Assembly (NCBI GenBank): GCA_036567965.1
Contig: DATCTN010000024.1
Span: 1 to 64,000, forward strand
Length of the DNA stretch: 64,000 nt
Source: Candidatus Kryptoniota bacterium
Lineage (GTDB): Bacteria > Bacteroidota > Ignavibacteria > Kryptoniales > JAKASW01
Direction of reading: 5' to 3'
The position numbers were made by a program, and so were the translations under genes. Positions 9,684-19,245 of the stretch are shown here, in pieces. The stretch's first letter is position 1; every line of letters begins with the position of its first letter. The notes beneath the pieces were generated by a model, which saw only the letters and a program-made list of their open reading frames with translations, was not told the DNA's origin and did not search any database.

Positions 9684-10085
9684 TCATTTCATCCAGCGGA
9701 TTTTGACACTCTTTTCTACCTGTTTAAATTCGCTGTCTCCTGTTACCAGCTCACCCTTCTTCTTCATTGCCAGCGCCGCTGCAAAGCAATCTGCATAAGA
9801 CATTTTGTTTGACGCTTTCAGGATGGCAGCCTGGTGAGTCAATTCTATATTGGCTTCGACAAGCTGGATGGGTAGGGTCGCCATTCCATCCTCAGCTAAT
9901 CTTGCGGCTTTCTCACCGCCAACCCGCAGAGTGTGGTAGATGACCTCGCCCCAATTAATAATACACATAGATGCTTCGGAGTTTTTCGCGACGCACTCAT
10001 CGAAGATTTCAGCCACTGTTTCGTAACCCGGCTCGTTTTCAAGATATGCGATTACAGCGAAGCTGTCCAAGACGATTGACTTCAT
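9684..10085 (-). CDS. vapC: VapC-type PIN-domain ribonuclease toxin
   Basis: A 133-residue PIN domain with the four acidic metal-binding residues in place: Asp7 (VLDSFAVIAYL), Glu47 (NWGEVIY), Asp99 (MSYADCFAAALA) and Asp117 (VTGDSEF). Such toxins cleave specific tRNAs or rRNA when the partner antitoxin is lost. The start overlaps the stop of the upstream antitoxin gene by 4 bases (ATGA), which is typical translational coupling. The RNA target cannot be read from sequence. Confidence 0.9.
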   Translation of the reverse strand: MKSIVLDSFAVIAYLENEPGYETVAEIFDECVAKNSEASMCIINWGEVIYHTLRVGGEKAARLAEDGMATLPIQLVEANIELTHQAAILKASNKMSYADCFAAALAMKKKGELVTGDSEFKQVEKSVKIRWMK

Positions 10086-10312
10086 AGCTCGCGCTCTCTC
10101 TTTTTGTCTTCCATCAACGATTTCAAAACCTTACCGTCCGTTCCAAGTATGCCCGCCATAGACAAGAAGTAATTCTTGTCCAGCGGCTGGATGAAGAGTC
10201 TTCCTTCGCGCTCAATGAAGGCGATCCTTGTCCCTTTCTTGATCCCAAATTTCCTGCGAATTCTTGCCGGCACTACGATTTGACCCTTCGTAGTGACTAC
10301 ACCTGTCTCCAT
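10082..10312 (-). CDS. vapB: VapB-type antitoxin with AbrB/MazE fold
   Basis: A 76-residue protein whose N-terminal half is a swapped-hairpin AbrB DNA-binding domain (TTKGQIVVPARIRRKFGIKK). The C-terminal part (LSMAGILGTDGKVLKSLMED) would bind the PIN toxin. It should neutralise VapC and repress its own operon. A strong Shine-Dalgarno (AAGGAGAG) precedes the ATG, and a near-consensus promoter lies 20 bases upstream. Confidence 0.9.
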   Translation of the reverse strand: METGVVTTKGQIVVPARIRRKFGIKKGTRIAFIEREGRLFIQPLDKNYFLSMAGILGTDGKVLKSLMEDKKREREL

Positions 10313-10332
10313 TTCCTACTCTCCTTTTCCAT

Positions 10333-10361
10333 ATAATACAAAGCAACATATCGTAAGTCAA
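10333..10361 (-). promoter_or_regulatory. Sigma-70 type promoter of vapBC
   Basis: Read on the minus strand: -35 TTGACT (10361-10356), a 17-base spacer, and -10 TATTAT (10338-10333), about 20 bases before the vapB ATG. This is the expected place for autoregulation by the AbrB-fold antitoxin, although no clear operator palindrome was found. Confidence 0.75.
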
Positions 10362-10541
10362 GTCCATAAATATCTTACCTTTCCTTGAATGGCGTACCCC
10401 ACCCGGGATGTAGGGAAAATTGCGCCTCCTAATCCTCATTTTAGAATTTTGCCTCTGTACCTCTTACACCTTTTGACCTCCTCAAGTATATTTCTCCATA
10501 GAGATTCAAGCGTATCCCAACCATCTTAGGAGTTATCTGCC

Positions 10542-13500
10542 ATGACTTTTCGCCATTTTATCCCAGCCTCTCTATTGTTGCTTCTTGCCTTCGGTGCCGC
10601 TGTCTTTGCCCAATCGGATAATTCTAAAGAAGGAGTAATGTCCGCATCCACTTTCACCGGTCTTACTCTCCGATCGATCGGTCCGGCTTTCACATCCGGA
10701 CGCATCGGCTGCATTGCTGTGGACCCGAACAACCGTGCCCATTATTATGTCGGAGTCGCCTCAGGCGGAATCTGGGAAACCACCAACGACGGTACGTCTT
10801 GGTCGCCTGTGTTCGAACATGAACCATCATATTCAATTGGCGCAGTCGCCATCGATCCGAAAAATCCATTCGTCGTGTGGGTCGGCACGGGTGAAAACAA
10901 CAGCCAGCGGAGTGTAGGTTATGGAGACGGGATCTATCGCTCCGATGACGGCGGCAAAAGCTGGAAGAACATGGGGCTGAAGAAGTCCGAACACATCGGA
11001 ACGATCCTGATCGATCCTCAAAACTCAGATGTGGTTTACGTCGCGGCTCAAGGACCACTGTGGGGACCGGGCGGCGACCGCGGACTCTTCAAGACTACTG
11101 ACGGAGGCATGACCTGGAAAAGCGTCCTGAGCGTAAGCGAGAACACGGGCATCACAAATGTCGTCATGGATCCTATCGACCACAATCTTCTGTATGCTGC
11201 CTCGTACCAGCGGCGGCGGCATGTGTTCGGTTTTATCGATGGCGGACCCGAGAGCGCAATTTATAAGTCGACTGACGCGGGGGAATCATGGAACAAGGTC
11301 ACAGCCGGACTTCCCGGTGTGGATATGGGAAAGATCGGTCTCGCGGTTTCACCTGTTAAAAGAAATGTCCTTTATGCGACCATAGAAGCAGCGGAAGGCA
11401 AGGGCGGAATATTCCGGTCGACCGACTTCGGTCAAACCTGGGAAAAGCGGAATGGGTTCGACCAGACCGCCATGTACTATGCTACAATTTATTGTGATCC
11501 GGCGAATGTCGACCGCATCTATATTATGAACACCCTCGTCATGGTATCGGATGATGGCGGAAAAACACTCTACCGTCTCAGCGAGAAATGGAAACATGTC
11601 GACAGCCACGCAATGTGGATCGATCCGCATGATCCTGATTACTACCTGGTCGGCTGCGACGGCGGATTGTATGAAAGCTATGATCACGCACTGAACTGGG
11701 ATTTCAAGAGCAATCTTCCGGTAACTCAATTTTATGATGTCGATGTCGACAATTCGAAACCTTTTTATTACGTGTATGGCGGAACTCAGGACAATAATTC
11801 GGTCGGCGGTCCGTCGAGGACCCGGAACGCGTCAGGAATCGTGAACTCCGACTGGTTCATCACGACGGGCGGAGATGGATTTCAGTCGCGCATTGATCCT
11901 GAAGACCCCAATACCGTGTACGCCGAAAGCCAGTACGGAGGTCTCGTGAGGTTCGACAGGAAAACAGGCCAGCAGGTCGGAATCCAACCTCAGCCTGGAA
12001 AAGATGAGGCTCCCCTGCGATGGCAGTGGGATTCTCCGGTAACCGTAAGCCCGTTTTCACATACGCGCGTGTACTTCGCGGGCAATAAACTTTTTAAGAG
12101 CGATGATCGCGGAGATACCTGGGCGGAGATCAGCGGCGACCTGACCCGCCAGATCGACGTGAATACTCTAAAGATAATGGGAAAAATTTGGAACGTCGAT
12201 GCGGTGGCGAAGAATGCTTCGACCACTTTCTTCGGCACTTGTACCACCATATCCGAGTCGCCGCTGAAAGAAGGTTTGATTTATGTCGGGACAGATGACG
12301 GCCTCATACAGGCAACGGAAGATGGAGGGAAGAGCTGGCGGAAGATTGAGAATTTTCCGGGGATTCCCGAAATGACTTACGTGGCAAGGATCGTCGCGTC
12401 GCAGCACGATGTCAACACAGTTTACGCGGCGTTCGACAACCACAAGCGGGAGGATTTTGCTCCCTATATTCTCAAGAGCACTGACAGGGGCAATAGTTGG
12501 ACGTCGATCAGCTCAAAACTTCCGGCCAACGGTCCTGTGCTTGCCTTTGCAGAAGATTTTGTCGACCCCGATCTTCTTTTCGCGGGAACTGAATTCGGCC
12601 TGTTGTTCTCGAATGATGGAGGTGAGAACTGGATCCAGTTGAAAGGCGATATGCCGACTATTCCTGTCCGTGACATCGCAATACAAAAGCGCGAGTGCGA
12701 TCTCGTATGCGCGACGTTCGGCCGCGGTTTCTATGTCCTGGACGATTATTCGCCGCTCCGGAGCTCGAATGAGAAGCTCCTTTCCGGTGGTTCCACTCTT
12801 TTCCCGGTCAAGAACTCCCTTATGTACATCCAGGCGCTTCCACTTGGAGGTGAGGGGAAAGCTGCTCAAGGCGAAAACTTCTTCTCGGCGTCGAACCCGC
12901 CATTCGGCGCGACCTTCACTTATTACCTGAAGGAAAGTTTGAGGACTAAAAAAGAAATTCGTCAGGAAAAGGAAAAAGCAGACGAGAAAAAAGGGATCAC
13001 GCCACCTTATCCGACTCCCGATGAGCTTACCGCGGAGAACCAGGAGCCTGCGCCGGCTGTCGAGTTGGTCGTAACTGACGAATCGGGAAATGTTGTCCGA
13101 AAACTATCCGGACCGGTGGCATCCGGATTTCACCGCGTCGCCTGGGATCTAACCTATCCGGGCATGGTTGTTCCGCAGGGAAAGGAGGAGTCCGGTCCGC
13201 TGGTGATGCCCGGGAAATATACGGTCACCCTGTACCAGCGAGTCGTCGCTTCGGTCGCTCAGCTCTCCGCTCCTCAGAGCTTCAACGTTTATGTCGAAGG
13301 AACGGATACGATGTCTGCGTCCGATCGAGCCGCTCTTGTTTCGTTCCAGAAGAACGTGACGAGGTTGAATGGCGCCGTCGACGGTGCAATCAAAACAGCA
13401 AATGCCCTGAAAGAGAGATTGAGACTCGTGAGCGATGCTCTCTCTCAAACAACTTCTCGGGTTGAGGAATTAAGATCGGAGGAGGAATCGATTAATCTGT

Positions 13501-13799
13501 CTGTCGACTCGATCCTCATTGCCCTCCGGGGAAATGAAACTCTCCGCGCTCTCAATCAGAATACTCCCATATCGATAAGTGAGCGCGTGGGGACAATACT
13601 CGGAAATGAATCTCTTTCCACATCGAAGCCGCCGAATACCGACTTGACTTCCTTTCAAATCGCGAGCGATGAATTCGTCACGCAGCTAAATGAATTGAAG
13701 TATCTGGTCAATACAAGATTGAAGAATCTCGAACAAAAAATGGCTGCATCTGGAAGCCCCTGGACTCCGGGAAGACTTCCGGATTGGAACGAACGATAG
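10542..13799 (+). CDS. Secreted sortilin/VPS10-like BNR beta-propeller protein
   Basis: A 1085-residue exported protein. A signal peptide (FIPASLLLLLAFGAAVFA, cleavage before Gln24) is followed by two stretches of BNR/sortilin-type repeats (Asp-box motifs such as YRSDDGGKSW, KTTDGGMTW, YKSTDAGESW, FRSTDFGQTW, FKSDDRGDTW and QATEDGGKSW) to about residue 750. Next come a beta domain (VVTDESGNVVRKL…) and a coiled-coil C-terminal region (about 930-1080). Proteins of this architecture are often annotated as glycosyl hydrolases, but no sialidase-type catalytic residues are evident; a binding or processing role at the cell surface is equally possible. It lies 127 bases before another exported propeller protein on the same strand. 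Confidence 0.8.
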   Translation: MTFRHFIPASLLLLLAFGAAVFAQSDNSKEGVMSASTFTGLTLRSIGPAFTSGRIGCIAVDPNNRAHYYVGVASGGIWETTNDGTSWSPVFEHEPSYSIGAVAIDPKNPFVVWVGTGENNSQRSVGYGDGIYRSDDGGKSWKNMGLKKSEHIGTILIDPQNSDVVYVAAQGPLWGPGGDRGLFKTTDGGMTWKSVLSVSENTGITNVVMDPIDHNLLYAASYQRRRHVFGFIDGGPESAIYKSTDAGESWNKVTAGLPGVDMGKIGLAVSPVKRNVLYATIEAAEGKGGIFRSTDFGQTWEKRNGFDQTAMYYATIYCDPANVDRIYIMNTLVMVSDDGGKTLYRLSEKWKHVDSHAMWIDPHDPDYYLVGCDGGLYESYDHALNWDFKSNLPVTQFYDVDVDNSKPFYYVYGGTQDNNSVGGPSRTRNASGIVNSDWFITTGGDGFQSRIDPEDPNTVYAESQYGGLVRFDRKTGQQVGIQPQPGKDEAPLRWQWDSPVTVSPFSHTRVYFAGNKLFKSDDRGDTWAEISGDLTRQIDVNTLKIMGKIWNVDAVAKNASTTFFGTCTTISESPLKEGLIYVGTDDGLIQATEDGGKSWRKIENFPGIPEMTYVARIVASQHDVNTVYAAFDNHKREDFAPYILKSTDRGNSWTSISSKLPANGPVLAFAEDFVDPDLLFAGTEFGLLFSNDGGENWIQLKGDMPTIPVRDIAIQKRECDLVCATFGRGFYVLDDYSPLRSSNEKLLSGGSTLFPVKNSLMYIQALPLGGEGKAAQGENFFSASNPPFGATFTYYLKESLRTKKEIRQEKEKADEKKGITPPYPTPDELTAENQEPAPAVELVVTDESGNVVRKLSGPVASGFHRVAWDLTYPGMVVPQGKEESGPLVMPGKYTVTLYQRVVASVAQLSAPQSFNVYVEGTDTMSASDRAALVSFQKNVTRLNGAVDGAIKTANALKERLRLVSDALSQTTSRVEELRSEEESINLSVDSILIALRGNETLRALNQNTPISISERVGTILGNESLSTSKPPNTDLTSFQIASDEFVTQLNELKYLVNTRLKNLEQKMAASGSPWTPGRLPDWNER

Positions 13800-13926
13800 A
13801 TTTGCGCGGCGATCGGTGGTCATTGTCTTCGGATTTTCCTCGGAAAATTCTTCACATGGAGTTAAATCTTAGCTAAATTAATCGTAACAATAATTAAATA
13901 TCGTGACGGAAAATCCGAGAGATCAT

Positions 13927-16506
13927 ATGTTCAAATCAAAATCAATCTTCGTACTCGTAATCTTTGCTTTGATCATCGTGGTATACCCTGTCGCGGTATT
14001 TGCTCAGGATGAAATGGAATTTGACGAACCGGGGAGCGAAGACATTTTGAACCGACAGTTGTGGGAATTCGCGAAGGGGAGTCCTTACGATTCGGTCATG
14101 TCCTATGTTCACCGGGCTCAGGAGAGATCAAGAGGAAAAATGTCGAATGATCTGGAGCTCCCGACCGGCTGGAAACTCGGTCCAGCGGGAAAGCAGGTCG
14201 AGGTGGGACGGCTCCCGTTTGAGGCGATCATGTTCAACGGCAAGCTCGTCGTTCTGAATACCGGATACTATGTCCGCGAGCCGCAAGAAATTTCAGTTGT
14301 CGACCCTTCGTCGGCTGAAGTGATCAAGACGGAGTATCTCACTTCCATCTTCCCGAGCGCCAGGATCGGTAAAGATGGAAATCTGTATGTCAGCGGTGGA
14401 TTCGATTCGAGCATATGCATGATCAACAAGAATTTCGAATTTCAACTTCAATACAATGTCGGTGGCTATGCCGCGGGACTCGCGCCTGTCGATTCGAGTC
14501 ATATTGCCATCGTCTGTCTTGTTGCGAAGGATTCGTTGGGCAGGTACGATATGGGCAAGATCGAACTGCTTAATCTCAAGAATGGCGAAATTGAAAATGA
14601 AGCAGTCATAGGCTATTTCCCGTACGATGTTCAATTGGTGAACGGCAAGTACTATGTGACGTTATTGGGCGAGAACAGGGTCAATGTCTATGATACGCGC
14701 TTTCAAAAGCTCGACTCAATTGATGTCGGAAGCGCGCCGGAGGAGATGACATTAAGTGGAAACCAAATCTATGTTGTGAATACAACCTCGGACGACATAT
14801 CGGTAATCGATGTAAGCACGGATCGCGTTGTGCGCACGATCTTCGTTGGAAAGCCCGGCTACAAGTCCGGTGTATCACCGACCTCCTGCTCCGTTTATGA
14901 CGGCAAACTTTTTGTGAGTGAAGCAACGTTGAATGCCGTTGCGGTTTTTGAGCTGTCGACCGGCGAGCTCCTCGGCTATATTCCTTCCGGTTGGTACACG
15001 ACAAAAGTCGTAATCGGTGGCGGTGATTTGTTTGCGTTAAGCGCGAAGGGAATTATTCCCCGCCGACCGAACCCTGCCGGACCCCAGCCTATCGAAGAAG
15101 AGAGCAGAACAGATTACGTCCTGACACTTTTGAGGGGCAGTGTCGGAATAGTGCCGCTCGATTCGATCGGACCAAATCTGAGTGCGTGGACGAAAATAGT
15201 GGAGGAAGGTTCACCAGAGTACAGCCCATGGAGCGGGATGAAGCTCCCGATAAAACATGTTTTTTATATCATCAAAGAGAATCGTTCCTACGACCAGGTG
15301 TTGGGTGATCTCGGACGAGGCAACGGAGACTCGAGCTTAACGATTTTCGGTCGTGCGGTAACTCCAAATGTCCACAAAATCGCGACCGACTTCGTGACAC
15401 TCGATAATTTCTTCGCAGACGGGGAGATGAGCGTGCTCGGACACAGCTTCACGACGAGCGGCTACGCGAGCCCTTTTCTCGAGTGGCTCGGAAACGCGGA
15501 GTACAGCCACAAGTACAAGGGATATCCTTTCGGGACCGTCCCCGTGGTCTATTCCAGGGCATATATCTGGGACGCACTCGAGGCCGCTCATCTCGATTAC
15601 AGGATCTATGGAGAACCGTACTATATAATGACGGCCGCTTATAAAGTCATCCGAACATTCTTCGGTGACACCGGCGAGATTGCGAAGAAGTTCTACGCGA
15701 ACAGCATGGACCTCGCATCGAAGGTCGATAGGGGGGCTGAGTTCAGCCAATTCGTCGAATCGTTCTACGGGAAAGCATCGACAGTTTCAGCCACTTTTTC
15801 GTTGCTTGGCGATACTACGTTCACAAACGGCATTTCACGAGTACTTACCGGCGACCTGACGCTATCGGGGGCAATAAATTCTGACACGTCTTTCAAGAGA
15901 GCGTTCGCCGAGTTCGTGTACCATTATCCTCTGAACTATTATACCTGGGATCTCTGGTATTCCGACCTGCGTCGGTTTGAGTCATGGAAAACGGATTTCG
16001 ACGCACAAGTGAAATCGGGTTCGGTCGTCCCATTCGAATACATCTGGCTCCCCAATGATCATACAGGCGGAACAGATCCGAACTATCAGGCTCCGTACCA
16101 GCTTGTGGCACAGAACGACATTGCACTTGGTTTAATTTTGAATACAATTTCGAATAGTCCAATCTGGAGGAGCAGTCTGATACTTGTCGAGGAGGACGAC
16201 GCGCAAAACGGACCTGACCATGTCGACGCTACAAGGACGGAGGCGCTCGCGGCCGGTCCGTATGTGAAGCGTAGTGCGGTCGTGGATGATCGGTATGACC
16301 AGCTTAGTATGCTAAGGACCGTCGAACTCATCCTCGGGCTGGATCCTCTCAACTTTGAGGACGCGATGGCAGTGCCTATGTTCGGGATCTTCAGCAACGC
16401 GTCGGACACTACCCGATACAATCCAGCCCCACCGTCCGGATACCTGTCCGAATCGGACAGATTTATTTTCAACAGGATTTCTAACGGGATGAAGGACAAA
16501 AAATGA
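13927..16506 (+). CDS. Exported YncE-type beta-propeller / phosphoesterase (alkaline phosphatase superfamily)
   Basis: An 859-residue two-part protein. The ATG at 13927 starts a clean signal peptide ([21 protein letters not shown], cut before Gln); an in-frame GTG at 13903 would add eight polar residues and is less likely. The N-terminal half is a YVTN/YncE-like propeller ([20 protein letters not shown]). The second half begins [20 protein letters not shown], the start of the phosphoesterase family (phospholipase C/acid phosphatase type, PF04185), with a metal-site ENRSYDQ and later [15 protein letters not shown] with the expected Asp and His ligands. It probably hydrolyses phosphate esters outside the cytoplasm; the substrate is unknown. 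Its stop overlaps the deoC start. Confidence 0.83.
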   Translation: MFKSKSIFVLVIFALIIVVYPVAVFAQDEMEFDEPGSEDILNRQLWEFAKGSPYDSVMSYVHRAQERSRGKMSNDLELPTGWKLGPAGKQVEVGRLPFEAIMFNGKLVVLNTGYYVREPQEISVVDPSSAEVIKTEYLTSIFPSARIGKDGNLYVSGGFDSSICMINKNFEFQLQYNVGGYAAGLAPVDSSHIAIVCLVAKDSLGRYDMGKIELLNLKNGEIENEAVIGYFPYDVQLVNGKYYVTLLGENRVNVYDTRFQKLDSIDVGSAPEEMTLSGNQIYVVNTTSDDISVIDVSTDRVVRTIFVGKPGYKSGVSPTSCSVYDGKLFVSEATLNAVAVFELSTGELLGYIPSGWYTTKVVIGGGDLFALSAKGIIPRRPNPAGPQPIEEESRTDYVLTLLRGSVGIVPLDSIGPNLSAWTKIVEEGSPEYSPWSGMKLPIKHVFYIIKENRSYDQVLGDLGRGNGDSSLTIFGRAVTPNVHKIATDFVTLDNFFADGEMSVLGHSFTTSGYASPFLEWLGNAEYSHKYKGYPFGTVPVVYSRAYIWDALEAAHLDYRIYGEPYYIMTAAYKVIRTFFGDTGEIAKKFYANSMDLASKVDRGAEFSQFVESFYGKASTVSATFSLLGDTTFTNGISRVLTGDLTLSGAINSDTSFKRAFAEFVYHYPLNYYTWDLWYSDLRRFESWKTDFDAQVKSGSVVPFEYIWLPNDHTGGTDPNYQAPYQLVAQNDIALGLILNTISNSPIWRSSLILVEEDDAQNGPDHVDATRTEALAAGPYVKRSAVVDDRYDQLSMLRTVELILGLDPLNFEDAMAVPMFGIFSNASDTTRYNPAPPSGYLSESDRFIFNRISNGMKDKK

Positions 16507-17195
16507 AAAGTGGACATGCTATTACACCGAATGAGCTTGCGGCAATGATCGATCACACGCTGCTCAAACCCGAAGCCACGTCGGGAGAAATTGAAGCTCT
16601 CTGCAAAGAGGCGATGGAATATGGATTCAAAAGCGTCTGCATCAATCCCGGGTACGTATTCCTTGCTAGAAACCTGCTCAAGGGATCTCGCGTCAAAGTT
16701 TGTACGGTCGTTGGATTTCCGCTCGGAGCAATCACGGCAAAGTCGAAAGTTTTTGAGACCGATGATGCAATTGCCAATGGCGCACAGGAAATAGATATGG
16801 TGATCAATATCGGGAGACTGAAGTCCGGCGATCATAAAATGGTGCGGGAGGACATCCGAGGAGTCGTCGTAACCGCCCAGTCGAAGTCCGTAATTGTCAA
16901 GGTAATAATCGAGGCATGCCTTCTGACGGATCCTGAGAAGGAGAAAGCGTGCATGCTCGCGAAAGAGGCCGGAGCAGACTTCGTCAAAACATCGACGGGT
17001 TTCAGTAAGAGCGGTGCAACGCCGGAAGATGTCGCTCTCATGAGGAGAGTCGTCGGCAATTCGGTTGGAGTGAAGGCGGCTGGTGGCATCAGGTCTTACG
17101 ATGACGCAATTCGAATGATAGAAAGCGGCGCCAACCGCATCGGGGCGAGCGCGGGAATCAAGATCATCACAGAGGCACGACAAAGGTCGACTTGA
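16503..17195 (+). CDS. deoC: Deoxyribose-phosphate aldolase
   Basis: Cleaves 2-deoxyribose 5-phosphate to glyceraldehyde 3-phosphate and acetaldehyde in deoxynucleoside breakdown. The 230-residue TIM barrel has the class I aldolase signatures: [12 protein letters not shown] at the start, [12 protein letters not shown], the Schiff-base lysine in [14 protein letters not shown], and the second active-site lysine in [13 protein letters not shown]. It overlaps the stop of the exported phosphoesterase gene by 4 bases (ATGA), so its translation is probably coupled to that gene. No other deo genes are nearby. Confidence 0.93.
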   Translation: MKSGHAITPNELAAMIDHTLLKPEATSGEIEALCKEAMEYGFKSVCINPGYVFLARNLLKGSRVKVCTVVGFPLGAITAKSKVFETDDAIANGAQEIDMVINIGRLKSGDHKMVREDIRGVVVTAQSKSVIVKVIIEACLLTDPEKEKACMLAKEAGADFVKTSTGFSKSGATPEDVALMRRVVGNSVGVKAAGGIRSYDDAIRMIESGANRIGASAGIKIITEARQRST

Positions 17196-17733
17196 AGCAG
17201 GAAGTCCAGCTGTTCCGAGCGGGCGACTTCTCGCTCTTAATGCTCAAATCAGTGATCGAATTCAGGTTTTGTTCTTACATACCAAAGCAACCTTCCAATT
17301 TTTTGTAGATTAATTCATCACGGTACGTTGAGATAATCATCGGGTCGTATTTCCGCTGAAATGTGATCGGATAGCCGTATTTAGAAGTCCGGTTGGAAAT
17401 CGTCGTTGATGAACTCTACATCAACCGACGTCATCTCATGAACCGCATCCTGTCATCGTTTCTCCCTTGCGTAACTGTCGGTGAAACAGCGCGTTAATCC
17501 ACAAGATTTTCTTGCCAACCTGCCAATTACGGAACGGAGATTGATGAATAGGGTATGAAGGTTATCAAGGATGACAAGAAGACAAACTCTCGTTAATCAA
17601 TTACTCAAGCTGTTTCGTCCGTCGAAACGTCTTTCAGACTTTTTTATTCACTCGAACCGAATTCGCATCGAGTCAGAATTTGGAGTGACTGAAATTAAAA
17701 ACTTGATTGCAGCTAAAACTCAGGAGGTTTGAA
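17196..17733. other. 538-base region without a gene
   Basis: No reading frame here has coding character. The part nearest the downstream operon is AT-rich and ends in the strong Shine-Dalgarno of the next gene (AGGAGG at 17723-17728). No convincing sigma-70 or sigma-54 promoter and no terminator with a T-run was found, although a leader for the operon at 17734 is expected here. The GAGCG…CGCTC stem at 17218-17237 just after deoC is weak. Confidence 0.6.
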
Positions 17734-18390
17734 ATGGTTGCCATATTTGTGGTCGCGACGATAATAGTTTTCATGATTATCGATTATTTCGTACAGCGTA
17801 GTGAGAAGCGCGCCGCGGCCACGGCTCCCGCCGCACCCGCCCACTCAAAAGCTCGGTTCGTGATCCCGAAAGGATATTTCTTTGGAAAGGGTCACACTTG
17901 GGTGGAAGTAATGTCTAACGGCATGGCGCGTGTCGGTGTCGACGACTTTGTTCAGAGAATAGTCGGAAAAGTCGAGAGCGTCAGTGCGGTTCCTGTGGGG
18001 ACGGCCGTGCACGCAGGCGACAAGCTCTTTACGGTGAGTCAAGGGAAGAACATATTGTCTTTCCGCGCCCCAATATCCGGCAAGCTCGCGGCATTCAACG
18101 AAGACCTCTCCACTCTCCCGCGCCTTGTGAACGATGAGGGTTATAATGGCGGTTGGGTCGCCGTAATCCAACCCACGGATCTGAGCGGAGAAATAAGGAA
18201 TCTTCCAATTGGAGACGAGGCCGCACGCTGGCTAAAGGAAGAGATAAGAAAGTTCCGCAATTTTATCACCGCACAGATAGCTCCTTCAACTGCGGCTACA
18301 ATGGTGGACGGAGGGACTCCAGTCGAAGGTGCCCTGCAGCACGTTGCGCCGTCAGTGTGGGAGAAATTTGAAAATGATTTCCTGGCCTAG
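17734..18390 (+). CDS. Membrane-anchored GcvH-fold (lipoyl-carrier-like) protein
   Basis: A 218-residue protein with one N-terminal membrane segment (about 2-19), an Ala/Pro-rich linker, and a GcvH-like domain: GHTWVEV, MARVGVDDFVQRIVGKVESV, LFTVSQGKNILSFRAPISGK, PRLVNDEGYNGGWVAVIQP. In GcvH the lipoylated lysine lies 8 residues before the Pro of SPVSG; Lys105 occupies exactly that place here, so lipoylation is possible. No gcvT, gcvP or gcvL is nearby, so this is not a glycine cleavage locus. It leads an operon with a four-cluster ferredoxin, a NrfD-type membrane protein and a second GcvH-like protein. The ATG at 17734 is chosen because of the AGGAGG directly upstream. Role inferred: carrier or scaffold at a membrane redox complex. 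Confidence 0.72.
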   Translation: MVAIFVVATIIVFMIIDYFVQRSEKRAAATAPAAPAHSKARFVIPKGYFFGKGHTWVEVMSNGMARVGVDDFVQRIVGKVESVSAVPVGTAVHAGDKLFTVSQGKNILSFRAPISGKLAAFNEDLSTLPRLVNDEGYNGGWVAVIQPTDLSGEIRNLPIGDEAARWLKEEIRKFRNFITAQIAPSTAATMVDGGTPVEGALQHVAPSVWEKFENDFLA

Positions 18391-18446
18391 TTGATCCACA
18401 AACGAATTGTTGATCGCCTGTTAAGAGGTGCGAAAGGAGAACTTAG

Positions 18447-19226
18447 ATGTCCAGAAAAGTCGGAATACTCGTCGATACAACGCAATGTATTGGATGCCTG
18501 GCATGTGAAGACGCCTGTGCTGACAAGTGGGGCTTTCCGCACACAGACGTGCACGAGCTATCGTGCGTGAAAAATACTGTCGTCCAACAATATGGAGATG
18601 TCAATGTGCCGAAGTTATGTATGCACTGCGAGAATCCAGCTTGTGCTTCCGTTTGTCCGGTCGGCGCGCTTCACAAGACCGCGGATGGACCGGTCGTATA
18701 TGACGAAGAAAAGTGCATCGGGTGCAGGTATTGCATGCAGGCTTGCCCGTTTCAGATCCCGAAGTACCAGTGGAACAAGCCGAATCCGAAAGTGACAAAA
18801 TGCACGATGTGTTATGATCGTATCGAGCAGGGAAAACAGCCGGCGTGCGTGGAAGTGTGCCCTGTCCAGGCACGTGTTTTTGGCTATCGCGATGAACTTC
18901 TCGAAACGGCTCATAAGAAACTTAATGACAATCCAAAGACATACGTCCAGCACGTGTTCGGAGAAACAGAAGTCGGCGGCACTTCGACCATGTATCTGGC
19001 CGGAATGGATTTTGCCAATCTCGGTTTCAGAACAGATCTTCCGAAGACTGCACTTCCGCAATACACGTGGAACATTATGTCAAAGATTCCTGACTACGTT
19101 ATGTGGGGCGGTACTTTGATGACTGGATTCTGGTGGCTGACAAATAGAAAGAAAAAAGTTGCCGAGTACGAAGAGAAGCAGCGGCTGGAAAACGACCGGG
19201 AAAACTCGACAGACATTGAACGATAA
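18447..19226 (+). CDS. HybA/NrfC-like ferredoxin with four [4Fe-4S] clusters and a C-terminal anchor
   Basis: A 259-residue electron-transfer subunit. Cysteines 14/17/20/24, 58/61/66/70, 90/93/96/100 and 119/122/134/138 form the four cluster sites of the DmsB/NrfC/HybA family. There is no Tat or Sec signal peptide at the N-terminus. A hydrophobic stretch near the C-terminus (about 217-235, YVMWGGTLMTGFWWL) followed by RKKK suggests a membrane anchor as in HybA. Without a leader the clusters would face the cytoplasm, unlike HybA, which has a Tat signal. It is followed after 19 bases by the NrfD-like gene, its expected quinone-reactive partner. No molybdopterin or hydrogenase catalytic subunit is present. 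Confidence 0.87.
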   Translation: MSRKVGILVDTTQCIGCLACEDACADKWGFPHTDVHELSCVKNTVVQQYGDVNVPKLCMHCENPACASVCPVGALHKTADGPVVYDEEKCIGCRYCMQACPFQIPKYQWNKPNPKVTKCTMCYDRIEQGKQPACVEVCPVQARVFGYRDELLETAHKKLNDNPKTYVQHVFGETEVGGTSTMYLAGMDFANLGFRTDLPKTALPQYTWNIMSKIPDYVMWGGTLMTGFWWLTNRKKKVAEYEEKQRLENDRENSTDIER

Positions 19227-19245
19227 AACTTTGGAGAATTTCAAA

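Noticed and set aside
13828-13850. Near-perfect palindrome between the two propeller genes as a terminator
   Set aside because: GGATTTTCC-TC-GGAAAATTC has a 2-base loop and no following T-run; it is AT-rich and may be chance.
16086-17183. 365-codon open frame on the minus strand across the phosphoesterase end and deoC
   Set aside because: deoC on the plus strand has all catalytic motifs; the antisense translation has no domain and no Shine-Dalgarno.
17196-17733. Sigma-54 promoter upstream of the GcvH-like/NrfD operon
   Set aside because: Two GG-N10-GC spacings exist (near 17220 and 17341), but the surrounding bases do not match TGGCAC and TTGC and both are far from the start codon.
17734-18390. 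Glycine cleavage H protein
   Set aside because: The fold and lysine position fit, but it has a membrane anchor, and no gcvT, gcvP or lpd gene is present; the context is an iron-sulfur/NrfD operon.
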